A DNA stretch of 64,000 nucleotides from Demequina sp. NBRC 110056 (lineage in GTDB: Bacteria > Actinomycetota > Actinomycetes > Actinomycetales > Demequinaceae): the NCBI RefSeq assembly GCF_002090155.1, contig NZ_BBRM01000004.1, positions 62,001 through 126,000 of the forward strand, in the 5' to 3' direction. The notes beneath the pieces were generated by a model. It saw nothing but the letters and a program-made list of their open reading frames with translations, made no database searches and had not been told where the DNA came from. The position numbers and the translations under genes are program-made. This document shows, piece after piece, positions 8,534 through 16,089 of this stretch (the first letter of the stretch is position 1; each line of letters begins with the position of its first letter).

Positions 8534-10228
8534 ATGACTGACACCCCCGCGGGCGCACCTGCGCCCGAGAGCACCACTGCGCCTGAGAGCACCACCGTGC
8601 TCGACGACGCCACCTCGACCACCGACGCCGCCGCGCCCGAGGCGACGACCGCATCGGCCCCTCCCGAGAAGACCTTCGCCGAGTACCCGATCAACCCGCT
8701 GATCGCGCAGGCGCTCGCGGACAAGGGCATCGAGACGCCCTTCCCGATCCAGGCGATGACGCTGCCGGTCGCGCTGAGCGGCCACGACATCATCGGCCAG
8801 GCGAAGACGGGAACGGGCAAGACGCTCGGCTTCGGCGTCCCGCTGCTGCATCGCACCGTCTCGCCCGGCGAGGACGGCTTCGACGCGCTCGACGAGCCCG
8901 GCAAGCCGCAGGCCCTCGTCGTCGCCCCGACCCGCGAGCTCGCGGTGCAGGTGGCGGGCGACCTCATCACGGCGTCGAAGAAGCGCTCGACGCGCATCGT
9001 CCAGATCTACGGTGGCCGCGCATACGAGCCCCAGATCGAGGCGCTCGAGAAGGGCGCCGAGGTCGTCGTCGGCACCCCCGGCCGCATGATCGACCTCCTC
9101 AACCAGGGACACCTCGACCTGCGCTTCGTGCGCACCGTCGTGCTCGACGAGGCCGACGAGATGCTCGACCTGGGCTTCCTGCCCGACGTCGAGCGCCTGC
9201 TCGCCGCCACCCCGGCCTCGCGCCACACCATGCTGTTCTCGGCCACCATGCCCGGGCCGGTCGTCGCGCTGGCGCGTCGCTACATGACGCAGCCCACGCA
9301 CATCCGCGCCGCGGACCCGGACGACGACGGCGCCACCGTCAAGGCCATCAAGCAGGTCGTCTACCGCGCCCACGCGCTCGACAAGATCGAGGTGCTCGCG
9401 CGCATCCTGCAGGCGAACGGCCGCGGCCGCACCGTCGTGTTCGCGCGCACCAAGCGCACCGCCGCGAAGGTCTCGGACGAGCTGCGCGACCGCGGCTTCG
9501 CGGCCGGCGCGATCCACGGCGACCTGGGCCAGGGCGCTCGCGAGCAGGCGCTGCGCGCGTTCCGCAACTCGAAGATCGACGTGCTGGTCGCGACCGACGT
9601 CGCCGCGCGCGGCATCGACGTCGAGGACGTCACCCACGTGATCAACTACCAGTGCCCCGAGGACGAGAAGACGTACCTCCACCGCATCGGCCGCACGGGC
9701 CGTGCCGGCAAGACCGGCACCGCGGTGAGCTTCGTGGATTGGGACGACGTCCCGCGCTGGTCGCTCATCGACAAGGCGCTCGACCTCGGCTACCCCGAGC
9801 CCGTCGAGACCTACTCGACGTCGCCGCACCTGTTCGACGACCTCGACATCCCCGAGGGCACCAAGGGCCGTCTGCCCAAGTCGGAGCAGCACCTCGCGGG
9901 CCTCGAGGCCGAGAAGGTCGAGGACCTCGGCGAGACCGGCAAGCACACGGGCGGCCAGCGCTCGGGTGGCCGCGACGGCGGACGTGACGGCGGCCGCGGC
10001 GGCCAGGGTGGCCGGGGCCGCTCGCGCGGCGGGCGCGGGGGCCGCGGCGGTGAGGGCGGCCGTTCCGGTGAGGGCCGCTCGAACGAGTCGCGCAGCGCCG
10101 ATGCAGGCGCCGAGCGCCGTACCGACGCCGGCTCGGGCGAGGGCGGCCAGCGCCGCAAGCGCAACCGCCGCCGTCGCCGCAGCGGCGGCCAGGGCGGCCA
10201 GAGCCAGTCGGCGCAGCCGCAGGCCTGA
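8534..10228 (+). CDS. DEAD-box ATP-dependent RNA helicase with Gly/Arg-rich tail
   Basis: A 564-residue cytoplasmic RNA helicase. A low-complexity Thr/Ala/Pro N-terminus of about 45 residues is followed by the Q motif (PFPIQAMTLP), motif I (AKTGTGKT), Ia (PTREL), TPGR, the DEAD box (VLDEADEML) and SAT (FSATMP). The second RecA domain carries ATDVAARGIDV and HRIGRTGRAG. The last 100 residues are rich in Gly-Gly-Arg and Arg/Lys/Gln, a nonspecific RNA-binding tail typical of actinobacterial RhlE/DeaD proteins. ATG 8534 is chosen because AAGGA lies 6-10 bases upstream and homologues normally begin near the low-complexity stretch. Likely role: RNA remodelling and ribosome assembly, often under cold stress. 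Confidence 0.93.
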   Translation: MTDTPAGAPAPESTTAPESTTVLDDATSTTDAAAPEATTASAPPEKTFAEYPINPLIAQALADKGIETPFPIQAMTLPVALSGHDIIGQAKTGTGKTLGFGVPLLHRTVSPGEDGFDALDEPGKPQALVVAPTRELAVQVAGDLITASKKRSTRIVQIYGGRAYEPQIEALEKGAEVVVGTPGRMIDLLNQGHLDLRFVRTVVLDEADEMLDLGFLPDVERLLAATPASRHTMLFSATMPGPVVALARRYMTQPTHIRAADPDDDGATVKAIKQVVYRAHALDKIEVLARILQANGRGRTVVFARTKRTAAKVSDELRDRGFAAGAIHGDLGQGAREQALRAFRNSKIDVLVATDVAARGIDVEDVTHVINYQCPEDEKTYLHRIGRTGRAGKTGTAVSFVDWDDVPRWSLIDKALDLGYPEPVETYSTSPHLFDDLDIPEGTKGRLPKSEQHLAGLEAEKVEDLGETGKHTGGQRSGGRDGGRDGGRGGQGGRGRSRGGRGGRGGEGGRSGEGRSNESRSADAGAERRTDAGSGEGGQRRKRNRRRRRSGGQGGQSQSAQPQA

Positions 10229-10248
10229 CAACCCACCGACTCTCACGC

Positions 10249-10282
10249 AGGGCCCCGACGTCGTCACCGGCGCCGGGGCCCT
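10249..10282. terminator. Hairpin between convergent helicase and acetyltransferase genes
   Basis: A 9-bp perfect stem, AGGGCCCCG (10249-10257) with CGGGGCCCT (10274-10282), and a 16-base loop, beginning 20 bases after the helicase stop. No T-tract, as is common in GC-rich actinobacteria. The rest of the 133-base gap shows nothing I recognise. Confidence 0.6.
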
Positions 10283-10361
10283 CGTGCGTCCGGCGGGTCC
10301 GAGGCGCCGGGTGCTGGCGGCGTCGCAGGCGTCGGCGGTACGCCGCGCCCGACGAACAGCG

Positions 10362-10979
10362 CTATGCCGGGGAGTGCGCGCCTGAGCCTGGCCCCGTCTC
10401 GAGGCGCGCCACCAGTCCATCGCGAACCCCTGGCCACTCGCTGTCGAGGATCGAGAACACCACGGTGTCGCGGATGTGGCCGTCGGCCATGACCGTGTGG
10501 CGGCGGAGGATGCCGTCCTGCGTGGCGCCGAGCTTCGCGATCGCGGCGCGCGACTGCGCGTTGCGACGATCCGTGCGCAGCTCGACGGCGACGCAGCCGA
10601 GCACGTCGAAGGCCCGCTCGAGCAGGAGCAGCTTCGCCGCGGGGTTCACGGTGGTGCCGTGCACGGAGCGCGCGAGCCACGTCGAGCCGATCTCGACCCG
10701 GCGGTTCGGCTCGTCGATGTTCATGTAGGTGGTCATGCCGATCGCGCGGCCCGAGGCCAGGTCGACGACCGCCCACGGCGCCATGGTTCCCACGACCTGC
10801 GCGGCCAACCGCCTGGCGATCTCCTCGCGCACATCGTCAGGCGCCGGGATGCGCGTGTACGCGAGGCTCGACAGGTCGCCCTCGGCGATCGCCTGCGCGA
10901 GGTCCGGAGCGTGCGCAGGCACGAGCGGCTCGAGGCGCACGTGGGCACTCTCCAGGAGGGGCGTCGCGGCGAAGGTCAT
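10362..10979 (-). CDS. GNAT acetyltransferase, RimJ/RimL-like
   Basis: A 205-residue acetyl-CoA-dependent N-acyltransferase. The order HVRLEPLVPAHAPDLAQAI, RAIGMTTYMNIDEPNRRVEIG, LLLLERAFDVLGCVAVEL and RNAQSRAAIAKLGA follows the RimJ/RimL (ribosomal protein N-acetyltransferase) pattern. The substrate is not predictable, since many such proteins modify small molecules. The gene appears leaderless: TAGACT (10986-10991 on the minus strand) ends 6 bases before the ATG. Confidence 0.85.
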   Translation of the reverse strand: MTFAATPLLESAHVRLEPLVPAHAPDLAQAIAEGDLSSLAYTRIPAPDDVREEIARRLAAQVVGTMAPWAVVDLASGRAIGMTTYMNIDEPNRRVEIGSTWLARSVHGTTVNPAAKLLLLERAFDVLGCVAVELRTDRRNAQSRAAIAKLGATQDGILRRHTVMADGHIRDTVVFSILDSEWPGVRDGLVARLETGPGSGAHSPA

Positions 10980-11075
10980 GGCGCGAGTCTAGGGACGCCG
11001 CCGCCGCGCCTCGCGACGATCGCACCGGCGGACGGCCCCCGGCACCGAGGGCGCCGGTCGGGGCCGCCGGTCGAG

Positions 11076-11098
11076 GCGGGACGAGCCCGCCGTCCCGC
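11076..11098 (-). terminator. Hairpin at the 3' end of the PHP gene
   Basis: A 7-bp stem, GCGGGAC (11076-11082) with GTCCCGC (11092-11098), and a 9-base loop, starting on the last base of the PHP stop codon on the minus strand. No T-tract. Confidence 0.45.
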
Positions 11099-11922
11099 TA
11101 CGCGCGAGCCGCCTCAAGCCGGGCGAAGGCTTCGGGGGTCGTGACGTTCTCGCCGAGCCGGTTGCGCTTCCCGGTGCCGTGGTAGTCGCTCGCCCCGGTG
11201 CGGACCAGGCCGAGGCGGTCGGCGATCCGCGACAGGCGGGTGACCTGGCGCTCGTCGTGGTCGCGGTGGTCGACCTCGAGACCCGCGAGACCCGCGCGGG
11301 CCATGCCTTCAATGACGGAGGTCGTCACGACCTTTCCACGCGCATCGGCGCCGGGGTGGGCGAAGACCGTCACTCCCCCGGCCTGGCGCATCGTCCTGAC
11401 GGCGTCGGTGACCTCAGGGGCGTAGTGCGGGACGTAGTACCGCGAGCCGGGGATGAGGATCGAGTGGAACGCCGCGTCCCGGGTGGGGACGACGCCCTGG
11501 GCGACGAGCGCATCGGCGATGTGGGGGCGGCCCACCGTGGCGGCGCCGCCCGCCTGCTCGGACACGGCCTCCCAGGTGACGGGGTAGTCCTGCCCGATGC
11601 GGCGGACGATCTCTCGTGCGCGGTCCACGCGCGCGTCGCGCGTCCTCGCGAGCATCAGCTCGACCCCGTCGTCGTCGCGCCGGTGCCAATAGCTGAGTAG
11701 GTGGATCGAGATGCCGCGGTGGCGGCACGAGACCTCGATGCCGGGCACGAAGACCAGACCCAGCTCGGCGGCGGTCTCCGACGCCTCGTCCCACCCGTCG
11801 ACGCTGTCGTGATCGGTGAGCGCGACGACGTCGAGGCCGGCCTCGGCCGCCTCGCGCATGACCTGCGCCGGCGAGCCAGTGCCGTCGGACACCCGCGAGT
11901 GGGTGTGAAGGTCGATCCGCAT
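11098..11922 (-). CDS. PHP-domain phosphoesterase (RNase AM/YciV-like)
   Basis: A 274-residue metal-dependent hydrolase. PHP metal ligands are visible in order: DLHTHSRVSDG (residues 3-13), LTDHDSVDGW (about 36-45), PGIEVSCRHRGISIHLLSYW, FAHPGAD, EVDHRDHDE and SDYHGTGK near the C-terminus. This arrangement matches the stand-alone PHP group that includes the 5'-3' exonuclease acting on RNA and 3',5'-bisphosphonucleotides. The exact substrate is not decided by the sequence. The gene appears leaderless, with TAGGCT ending 6 bases before the ATG, although GGCGGG could also act as a ribosome binding site. Confidence 0.88.
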   Translation of the reverse strand: MRIDLHTHSRVSDGTGSPAQVMREAAEAGLDVVALTDHDSVDGWDEASETAAELGLVFVPGIEVSCRHRGISIHLLSYWHRRDDDGVELMLARTRDARVDRAREIVRRIGQDYPVTWEAVSEQAGGAATVGRPHIADALVAQGVVPTRDAAFHSILIPGSRYYVPHYAPEVTDAVRTMRQAGGVTVFAHPGADARGKVVTTSVIEGMARAGLAGLEVDHRDHDERQVTRLSRIADRLGLVRTGASDYHGTGKRNRLGENVTTPEAFARLEAARA

Positions 11923-11938
11923 CCCGCCAGCCTACGGC

Positions 11939-11977
11939 GAAGGCCGCCGCCTCCCGTGCGGGAGTGCGGCGGCCTTC
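11939..11977 (-). terminator. Strong terminator after the surface-protein gene
   Basis: A 12-bp perfect stem, GAAGGCCGCCGC (11939-11950) with GCGGCGGCCTTC (11966-11977). The loop itself folds as CTCCCG/CGGGAG, giving an almost continuous long hairpin. It lies 16 bases downstream of the surface-protein stop on the minus strand and just upstream of the PHP gene. Confidence 0.8.
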
Positions 11978-11992
11978 GATCGCGCCGGTGCG

Positions 11993-13831
11993 TCAGGCGC
12001 GCTGGCGACGGGTGCCGATCACGAGCGCGGCTCCGACGGCGACCAGGACCGCGGCGAAGGTCACGAGCGAGGTGTCCGCGCCCGTGTCCGACAGCTCCTC
12101 GGACGTGGTCTCAACGGCGGGGGCCTCCTCGTCCTCGGTGGCCACGACGTCGTCCTCGGTCGCGACGGGCGCGGCGGCAGGCAGCACCTCGAAGGAGACC
12201 TCGTGCTCGACGACGAGCGCCGTGCGGGTGGCGGCGGTCGCACGCGGGTTGCCCGGGCCGAGCGGCAGGAAGCCGGTCAGCTCGACCTTGACGGTCACGG
12301 CACCCTCGAGCAGGTCCTCGAAGGTGACGGTGTGCTCGACCTCGCAGGTCACGACGGTGCCTGCCGGGACGATGCCGTCGGCGGGGATGTCGCACGCGGC
12401 CACGTCGGCGTCCGGCTGGACGACCGCCACGGAGGCGTCGAGCAGGTCGAACGTCGTCGAGCCCGGCACGGTGAAGCTCAGCGTCACCACGTCGCCGGTC
12501 TGCGCCGACTGCGGTCCGTCGAGCAGGTTCCACACGACCTCCGAGCGGACGCGCTCGAAGTCGGCCAGGTCGGCGCGGCGGTCGGCGACCGAGCGGAGGG
12601 CGTCCGCGAGGCGCCCGAGGACCGCGTCGATCTCCGCGAGGCGCGCCTCGGCGGCGTCGAGGTCCGCCTGCGCTGCCTCGAGGTCGGCGACCGCGGCGTC
12701 GCGCGGTCCCTTCGCGGCGATCAGCGCGTCGTGAGCGGCCTGCTGAGCCGCCTTGAGCTCGTCGCGCAGGTCCTGAGCGGCGAACAGGGCTGCCTGCTTG
12801 GCGTCCTTGTCCTCCTGGGCCGCGACGGCGGCGAGGCGCGCGGCATCCACGTCGGCCTCGAGGTCCGACAGCGCCTGCTCCGCGTCGGCCACGGCACCAA
12901 GCGCCGCGGTGTGGGCGGCCTGGGCGTCGTTCAGCGCGGTGCGCAGGGCCGTCGCGCCGGTCTCGTCGGCCGCGCGCTGAAGCACGGTCACGCGGGCCTG
13001 GAGGCCGGCGAACTCGAGCAGCGTCGGACCATGGGTCAGGCGTGCCTCCGCGAGACGCAATGCTGCAGCGAGCTTCACGAAGCCGGTCGCTGCGTCATAC
13101 GCGGATTGCGCGGAGTCGATGGCAGCCTGAGCGGCCTCGGCGCCAGCGCGCTTGGCCTCGACGGCGGTCTCGGCGTCGGCGATGCGCGAGAACAGCTGGG
13201 CCACAGTCAGGGGCTCCGACACGACGTCGGTCCACCACGCGGGGGCGCCGATGAGCGTCGCGACCGGCGTCTGGTAGTCGGCCTCAGCGGTGGCGAGGGC
13301 CGTGGCGGTCGCGGCGGCAGCCGCCTCCGCATCGGTCACTGCCTGCTCGGCGGCGGGCACGAGGCCCTCGAGGCGCTCGACCTCGGCCTCGGCGGCGCGC
13401 AGCGCCTTCACGGCGCCGTTGCGCGCGACGCGGGCGGCGTTGACGACCTCCTCCTGAGCGTCCGCCGCCTTCTTCGCCTTGTTGCGCGCGATCTGCTTGG
13501 CGCGGTGGTCGGCCTCGGCGGCCTCGGCGATCTCGGCGGCCTCGTCACGCACCTGCTCGGCGGCGGCGACGGCGTTCGCCGCAGCGTCGCGTCGGGAGCG
13601 GAGCTCCGCGACGATCGCGTCGAACGCGTCAGCCTGGGCGAGGACGTCGCTCCAGTCGGCGTCGATGAACGCCTGGTCGGCCGCAGCCGAGGCGGCGGCC
13701 GCCGACTGCTCGAGCAGCTCGAGCTCGGACGGCGTGCCCGGCAGGGCGGCGGCGGGAGCGACGCTCCCGATGGTCACAGCGGCGGCGGTCACTCCGGACA
13801 GCACGACGGCAGGCAGGCGCAGACGGCCCAT
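11993..13831 (-). CDS. Sortase-anchored, alanine-rich coiled-coil surface protein
   Basis: A 612-residue secreted protein of unknown function. A signal peptide covers about residues 1-30 (cleavage near PAAA-LP). Roughly residues 35-430 are Ala/Glu/Asp/Lys-rich heptad-like sequence (AAEQVRDEAAEIAEAAEADH and similar), a long coiled coil. A beta-type domain follows at about 435-550 (GDVVTLSFTVPGSTTF, VTCEVEHTVTF), resembling conserved-repeat surface domains. Then comes a Glu/Thr/Val-rich linker and the sorting signal LSDTGAD, a 20-residue hydrophobic segment and RRQRA. The sorting motif is an LPxTG variant. The start ATG has GGGGAGA 7 bases upstream; an in-frame upstream codon at 13870 is less likely. 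The role may be a cell-wall spacer or adhesin. Confidence 0.85.
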   Translation of the reverse strand: MGRLRLPAVVLSGVTAAAVTIGSVAPAAALPGTPSELELLEQSAAAASAAADQAFIDADWSDVLAQADAFDAIVAELRSRRDAAANAVAAAEQVRDEAAEIAEAAEADHRAKQIARNKAKKAADAQEEVVNAARVARNGAVKALRAAEAEVERLEGLVPAAEQAVTDAEAAAAATATALATAEADYQTPVATLIGAPAWWTDVVSEPLTVAQLFSRIADAETAVEAKRAGAEAAQAAIDSAQSAYDAATGFVKLAAALRLAEARLTHGPTLLEFAGLQARVTVLQRAADETGATALRTALNDAQAAHTAALGAVADAEQALSDLEADVDAARLAAVAAQEDKDAKQAALFAAQDLRDELKAAQQAAHDALIAAKGPRDAAVADLEAAQADLDAAEARLAEIDAVLGRLADALRSVADRRADLADFERVRSEVVWNLLDGPQSAQTGDVVTLSFTVPGSTTFDLLDASVAVVQPDADVAACDIPADGIVPAGTVVTCEVEHTVTFEDLLEGAVTVKVELTGFLPLGPGNPRATAATRTALVVEHEVSFEVLPAAAPVATEDDVVATEDEEAPAVETTSEELSDTGADTSLVTFAAVLVAVGAALVIGTRRQRA

Positions 13832-13914
13832 GGTTGGTTCTCCCCTCAGCGGAGCCCGACGGGCTCTCACGCGAGCGCGACTCTACGGGCGGCGAAACCC
13901 CTGGAACAAACCGG

Positions 13915-13930
13915 TGTGACCGAGGTCACT
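13915..13930. promoter_or_regulatory. Candidate CRP/GlxR-family binding site
   Basis: TGTGACCGAGGTCACT matches nine of the ten fixed bases of the CRP/GlxR consensus TGTGA-N6-TCACA and contains a perfect 14-base palindrome (13916-13929). It is centred between the divergent surface-protein gene (start 13831) and aminopeptidase P gene (start 14015). The neighbouring sequence (CCTGGAACAAACCGG) is less GC-rich. Which gene it controls is not clear. Confidence 0.5.
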
Positions 13931-14014
13931 GCGAGCGCGGCGGATCGCCCGATTCGTCCCTTTCGGCCGGCGGGCTGGCGCCGCGGCGCGCCGCCGACGT
14001 GCGACGATGGTGCG

Positions 14015-15388
14015 GTGAACGAAGAGCAGTCCCAGAAGTCCAACAAGGCCCGCGCGCTGCGCCCCGACAACGACGAGTTCAAGGCGTGGATCGGCTCCCA
14101 GTGGGCCGAGCCCGACGACCTCGAGTCGACCGCGATGGCGTCGGCGTCCTTCGCCGCCGAGCGCCGGGCGGCGCTGTCGGCGCGCTTCCCCGGCAAGCGC
14201 ATCGTCGTCCCGGCCGGAGACCTCAAGGTCCGCTCGAACGACACCGACTACCGCTTCTCCCCCGACCGCGACTTCGCCTACCTCACGGGCCTGGGCACCG
14301 ACCGCGAGCCGGGCGCCGTGCTGATCCTCGAGCCCACCGCGACCGGCCACGACGCCACGCTGTACCTCGTGCCGCCCGCCGGCAAGGACGATGACGGCTT
14401 CTACACGGATCCGCGCACCGGCGAGTTCTGGATCGGCCGCCGTCCCGGCCTCGAGGAGTTCGCGGCGATGACGGGCATCGCCACGGCGCCGCTGGCCGAC
14501 CTCCCGAGCGGGCTGCGCCTGAGCGCCCACCCGCACAAGCCGGTGCGGCGCGCGCTGTCGGAGATGCGCCTCGTCAAGGACGAGTGGGAGGTCCAGCAGC
14601 TGCGCGACGCCGTCGACGCGACCATCGCGGGCTTCGAGCGCGTGGTCGGCGAGCTGCCGCGCGCCATCGCGCACAAGCGCGGCGAGCGCGTGGTCGAGGC
14701 GACCTTCGACGGCCACGCCCGCGAGGAGGGCAACGCCGTCGGGTACGAGACCATCGCCGCGTCGGGCGCGCACGCCACGACGCTGCACTGGATCACCAAC
14801 CACGGCCAGGTGCGCGAGGGCGACCTGCTGCTGCTCGACGCCGGCGTCGAGGTCGAGTCGCTCTACACCGCCGACATCACCCGCACCATGCCGGTGACCG
14901 GCGAGTTCTCCGACGTGCAGCGCCGCGTGTACGGCGTGGTGCTCGAGGCGGCCGACGCGGCGTTCGCGGCCGCGCGCCCCGGCGCCACGTTCCGCGACGT
15001 CCATGAGGCGGCGATGGACGTCATCGAGGCTCGCCTGCGCGAGTGGGGCATCGTGCCCGAGGCCGAGCACGAGGAGTCCAAGCTGTTCCGCCGCTGGATG
15101 GTGCACTCGACCTCTCACCACCTGGGCCTCGACGTGCACGACTGCGCGCAGGCCAAGCGCGAGCTCTACATGGATGGGCCGCTCGAGCCGGGCATGGTGT
15201 TCACCATCGAGCCGGGGCTGTACTTCAAGGCCGACGACCTGGCGGTCCCCGCGGAGCTGCGCGGCATCGGCGTGCGGATCGAGGACGACGTGCTCGTGAC
15301 GGAGGACGGCGTCGAGAACCTCTCCGCGGCGCTTCCGCGCGAGCCCGACGCGGTCGAGGCGTGGATGCGTCAGCACCGGAGGGCCTGA
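14015..15388 (+). CDS. pepP: Xaa-Pro aminopeptidase (M24B, aminopeptidase P)
   Basis: A 457-residue cytoplasmic metallopeptidase that removes N-terminal residues preceding proline. The N-terminal AMP_N domain covers about residues 45-180 (RFPGKRIVVPAG, DFAYLTGLGTDREPGAVLIL). The pita-bread catalytic domain has its metal ligands in LLLDAGVE (Asp), YTADITRT (Asp), HHLGLDVHD (His), MVFTIEPGLYF (Glu) and GVRIEDDVLV (Glu). GTG 14015 is the start that fits the usual N-terminus of actinobacterial homologues (VNEEQ...ALRPDNDEFKAWIG). A GACGAT box ends 6 bases upstream, so it may be leaderless. A long open frame upstream of the GTG is antisense to the surface-protein gene and is not part of this protein. 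Confidence 0.92.
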   Translation: MNEEQSQKSNKARALRPDNDEFKAWIGSQWAEPDDLESTAMASASFAAERRAALSARFPGKRIVVPAGDLKVRSNDTDYRFSPDRDFAYLTGLGTDREPGAVLILEPTATGHDATLYLVPPAGKDDDGFYTDPRTGEFWIGRRPGLEEFAAMTGIATAPLADLPSGLRLSAHPHKPVRRALSEMRLVKDEWEVQQLRDAVDATIAGFERVVGELPRAIAHKRGERVVEATFDGHAREEGNAVGYETIAASGAHATTLHWITNHGQVREGDLLLLDAGVEVESLYTADITRTMPVTGEFSDVQRRVYGVVLEAADAAFAAARPGATFRDVHEAAMDVIEARLREWGIVPEAEHEESKLFRRWMVHSTSHHLGLDVHDCAQAKRELYMDGPLEPGMVFTIEPGLYFKADDLAVPAELRGIGVRIEDDVLVTEDGVENLSAALPREPDAVEAWMRQHRRA

Positions 15389-15417
15389 CGCTCGCCCACA
15401 TCCCGAGTTCGTGTAGA

Positions 15418-15463
15418 CCTCGCCCGCATCTGCGTGCGGGACGCGCGCTGCGTGGAGGCGAGG
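15418..15463 (+). terminator. Nested hairpin after pepP
   Basis: Outer arms CCTCGCC (15418-15424) and GGCGAGG (15457-15463) enclose an inner stem CCCGCA (15423-15428) with TGCGGG (15435-15440). The outer and inner arms share two bases, so they are alternative pairings. It lies 30 bases after the stop codon with no T-tract. Confidence 0.4.
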
Positions 15464-15496
15464 GTTCTGCACGCACCACGCCAGTAGCCTGGCCCC

Positions 15497-15709
15497 ATGG
15501 ACCAGCCGGCACCGGTACGCGGGTCGCTCCCGCACGAGCGGCGCGTACGCGTGCGGCGCTGGGTCGTCGGTCTCCTCGCGGCGGCCGTGTTCCTGGTGCC
15601 CGTCTCCACGTCCACCTCGTGCGCATCGACCACGACAACCGGAACGTGCGAGACGACCTACGCCCCGCTGGCCGGGCTGGTGCTCGGGTACGGCTACCCG
15701 AGCCCGTAG
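15497..15709 (+). CDS. Small single-pass membrane or secreted protein, unknown
   Basis: A 70-residue protein with no family I recognise. A basic N-terminus (RRVRVRRW) is followed by a 16-residue hydrophobic stretch (VVGLLAAAVFLVPVST), then CASTTTTGTCETTY with two cysteines and a short Gly/Tyr-rich tail. It could be an exported peptide or a membrane-anchored one. Support for a real gene: TAGCCT ends exactly 6 bases before the ATG, the leaderless pattern used by many genes here. The 187 bases that follow hold nothing I recognise until the next -10 box at 15885. Confidence 0.5.
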   Translation: MDQPAPVRGSLPHERRVRVRRWVVGLLAAAVFLVPVSTSTSCASTTTTGTCETTYAPLAGLVLGYGYPSP

Positions 15710-15896
15710 CGCTGACGCTGGCCGCGCGCGCACGAACTCGCGGACGAACTCGGGGAAAGCGGTCCGCGTCCCGCTTGGGTGCAGCATCCGCGCAGAGGTG
15801 ATCCGTGAGGTGGTGCGCCGACGCTCCCCGTCGACGCCCCTGACGACGGGACCTAGGGCCCGCTGACGGCGCGCGGCGCGAACCTACCGTGGTCGC

Positions 15897-16067
15897 ATGA
15901 GCACCCGTGCCGTCCCTCAGCCCTCCCGCACCCAGCGCACCCTCGCCGCGGTGTGCGGAACGCTCCTCGCCGGCGCGCTCCTCATCCTCAGCGGCGGCAA
16001 CGCCATCACCGCGATCGCGGCGACGGGTGACCAGCCGGCACCCGTGGCGCACGAGTCCACCGACTGA
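15897..16067 (+). CDS. 56-residue single-helix membrane peptide, unknown
   Basis: A short open frame. Ser/Arg/Gln-rich N-terminus, one hydrophobic helix (about residues 16-43, containing one cysteine) and a short acidic exterior tail ending HESTD. TACCGT at 15885-15890 ends 6 bases before the ATG, a leaderless arrangement. The stop lies 10-22 bases before the possible starts of the thioredoxin-fusion gene, so the two are probably co-transcribed and this peptide may be an accessory subunit (inference). No database family could be assigned. Confidence 0.5.
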   Translation: MSTRAVPQPSRTQRTLAAVCGTLLAGALLILSGGNAITAIAATGDQPAPVAHESTD

Positions 16068-16089
16068 GCTCACGGACGTGACGGTCGCG

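Noticed and set aside
12203-14014. Upstream extension of the aminopeptidase P frame
   Set aside because: The frame is open for 1.8 kb but is antisense to the surface-protein gene and shows no conserved domain; the peptidase begins at GTG 14015.
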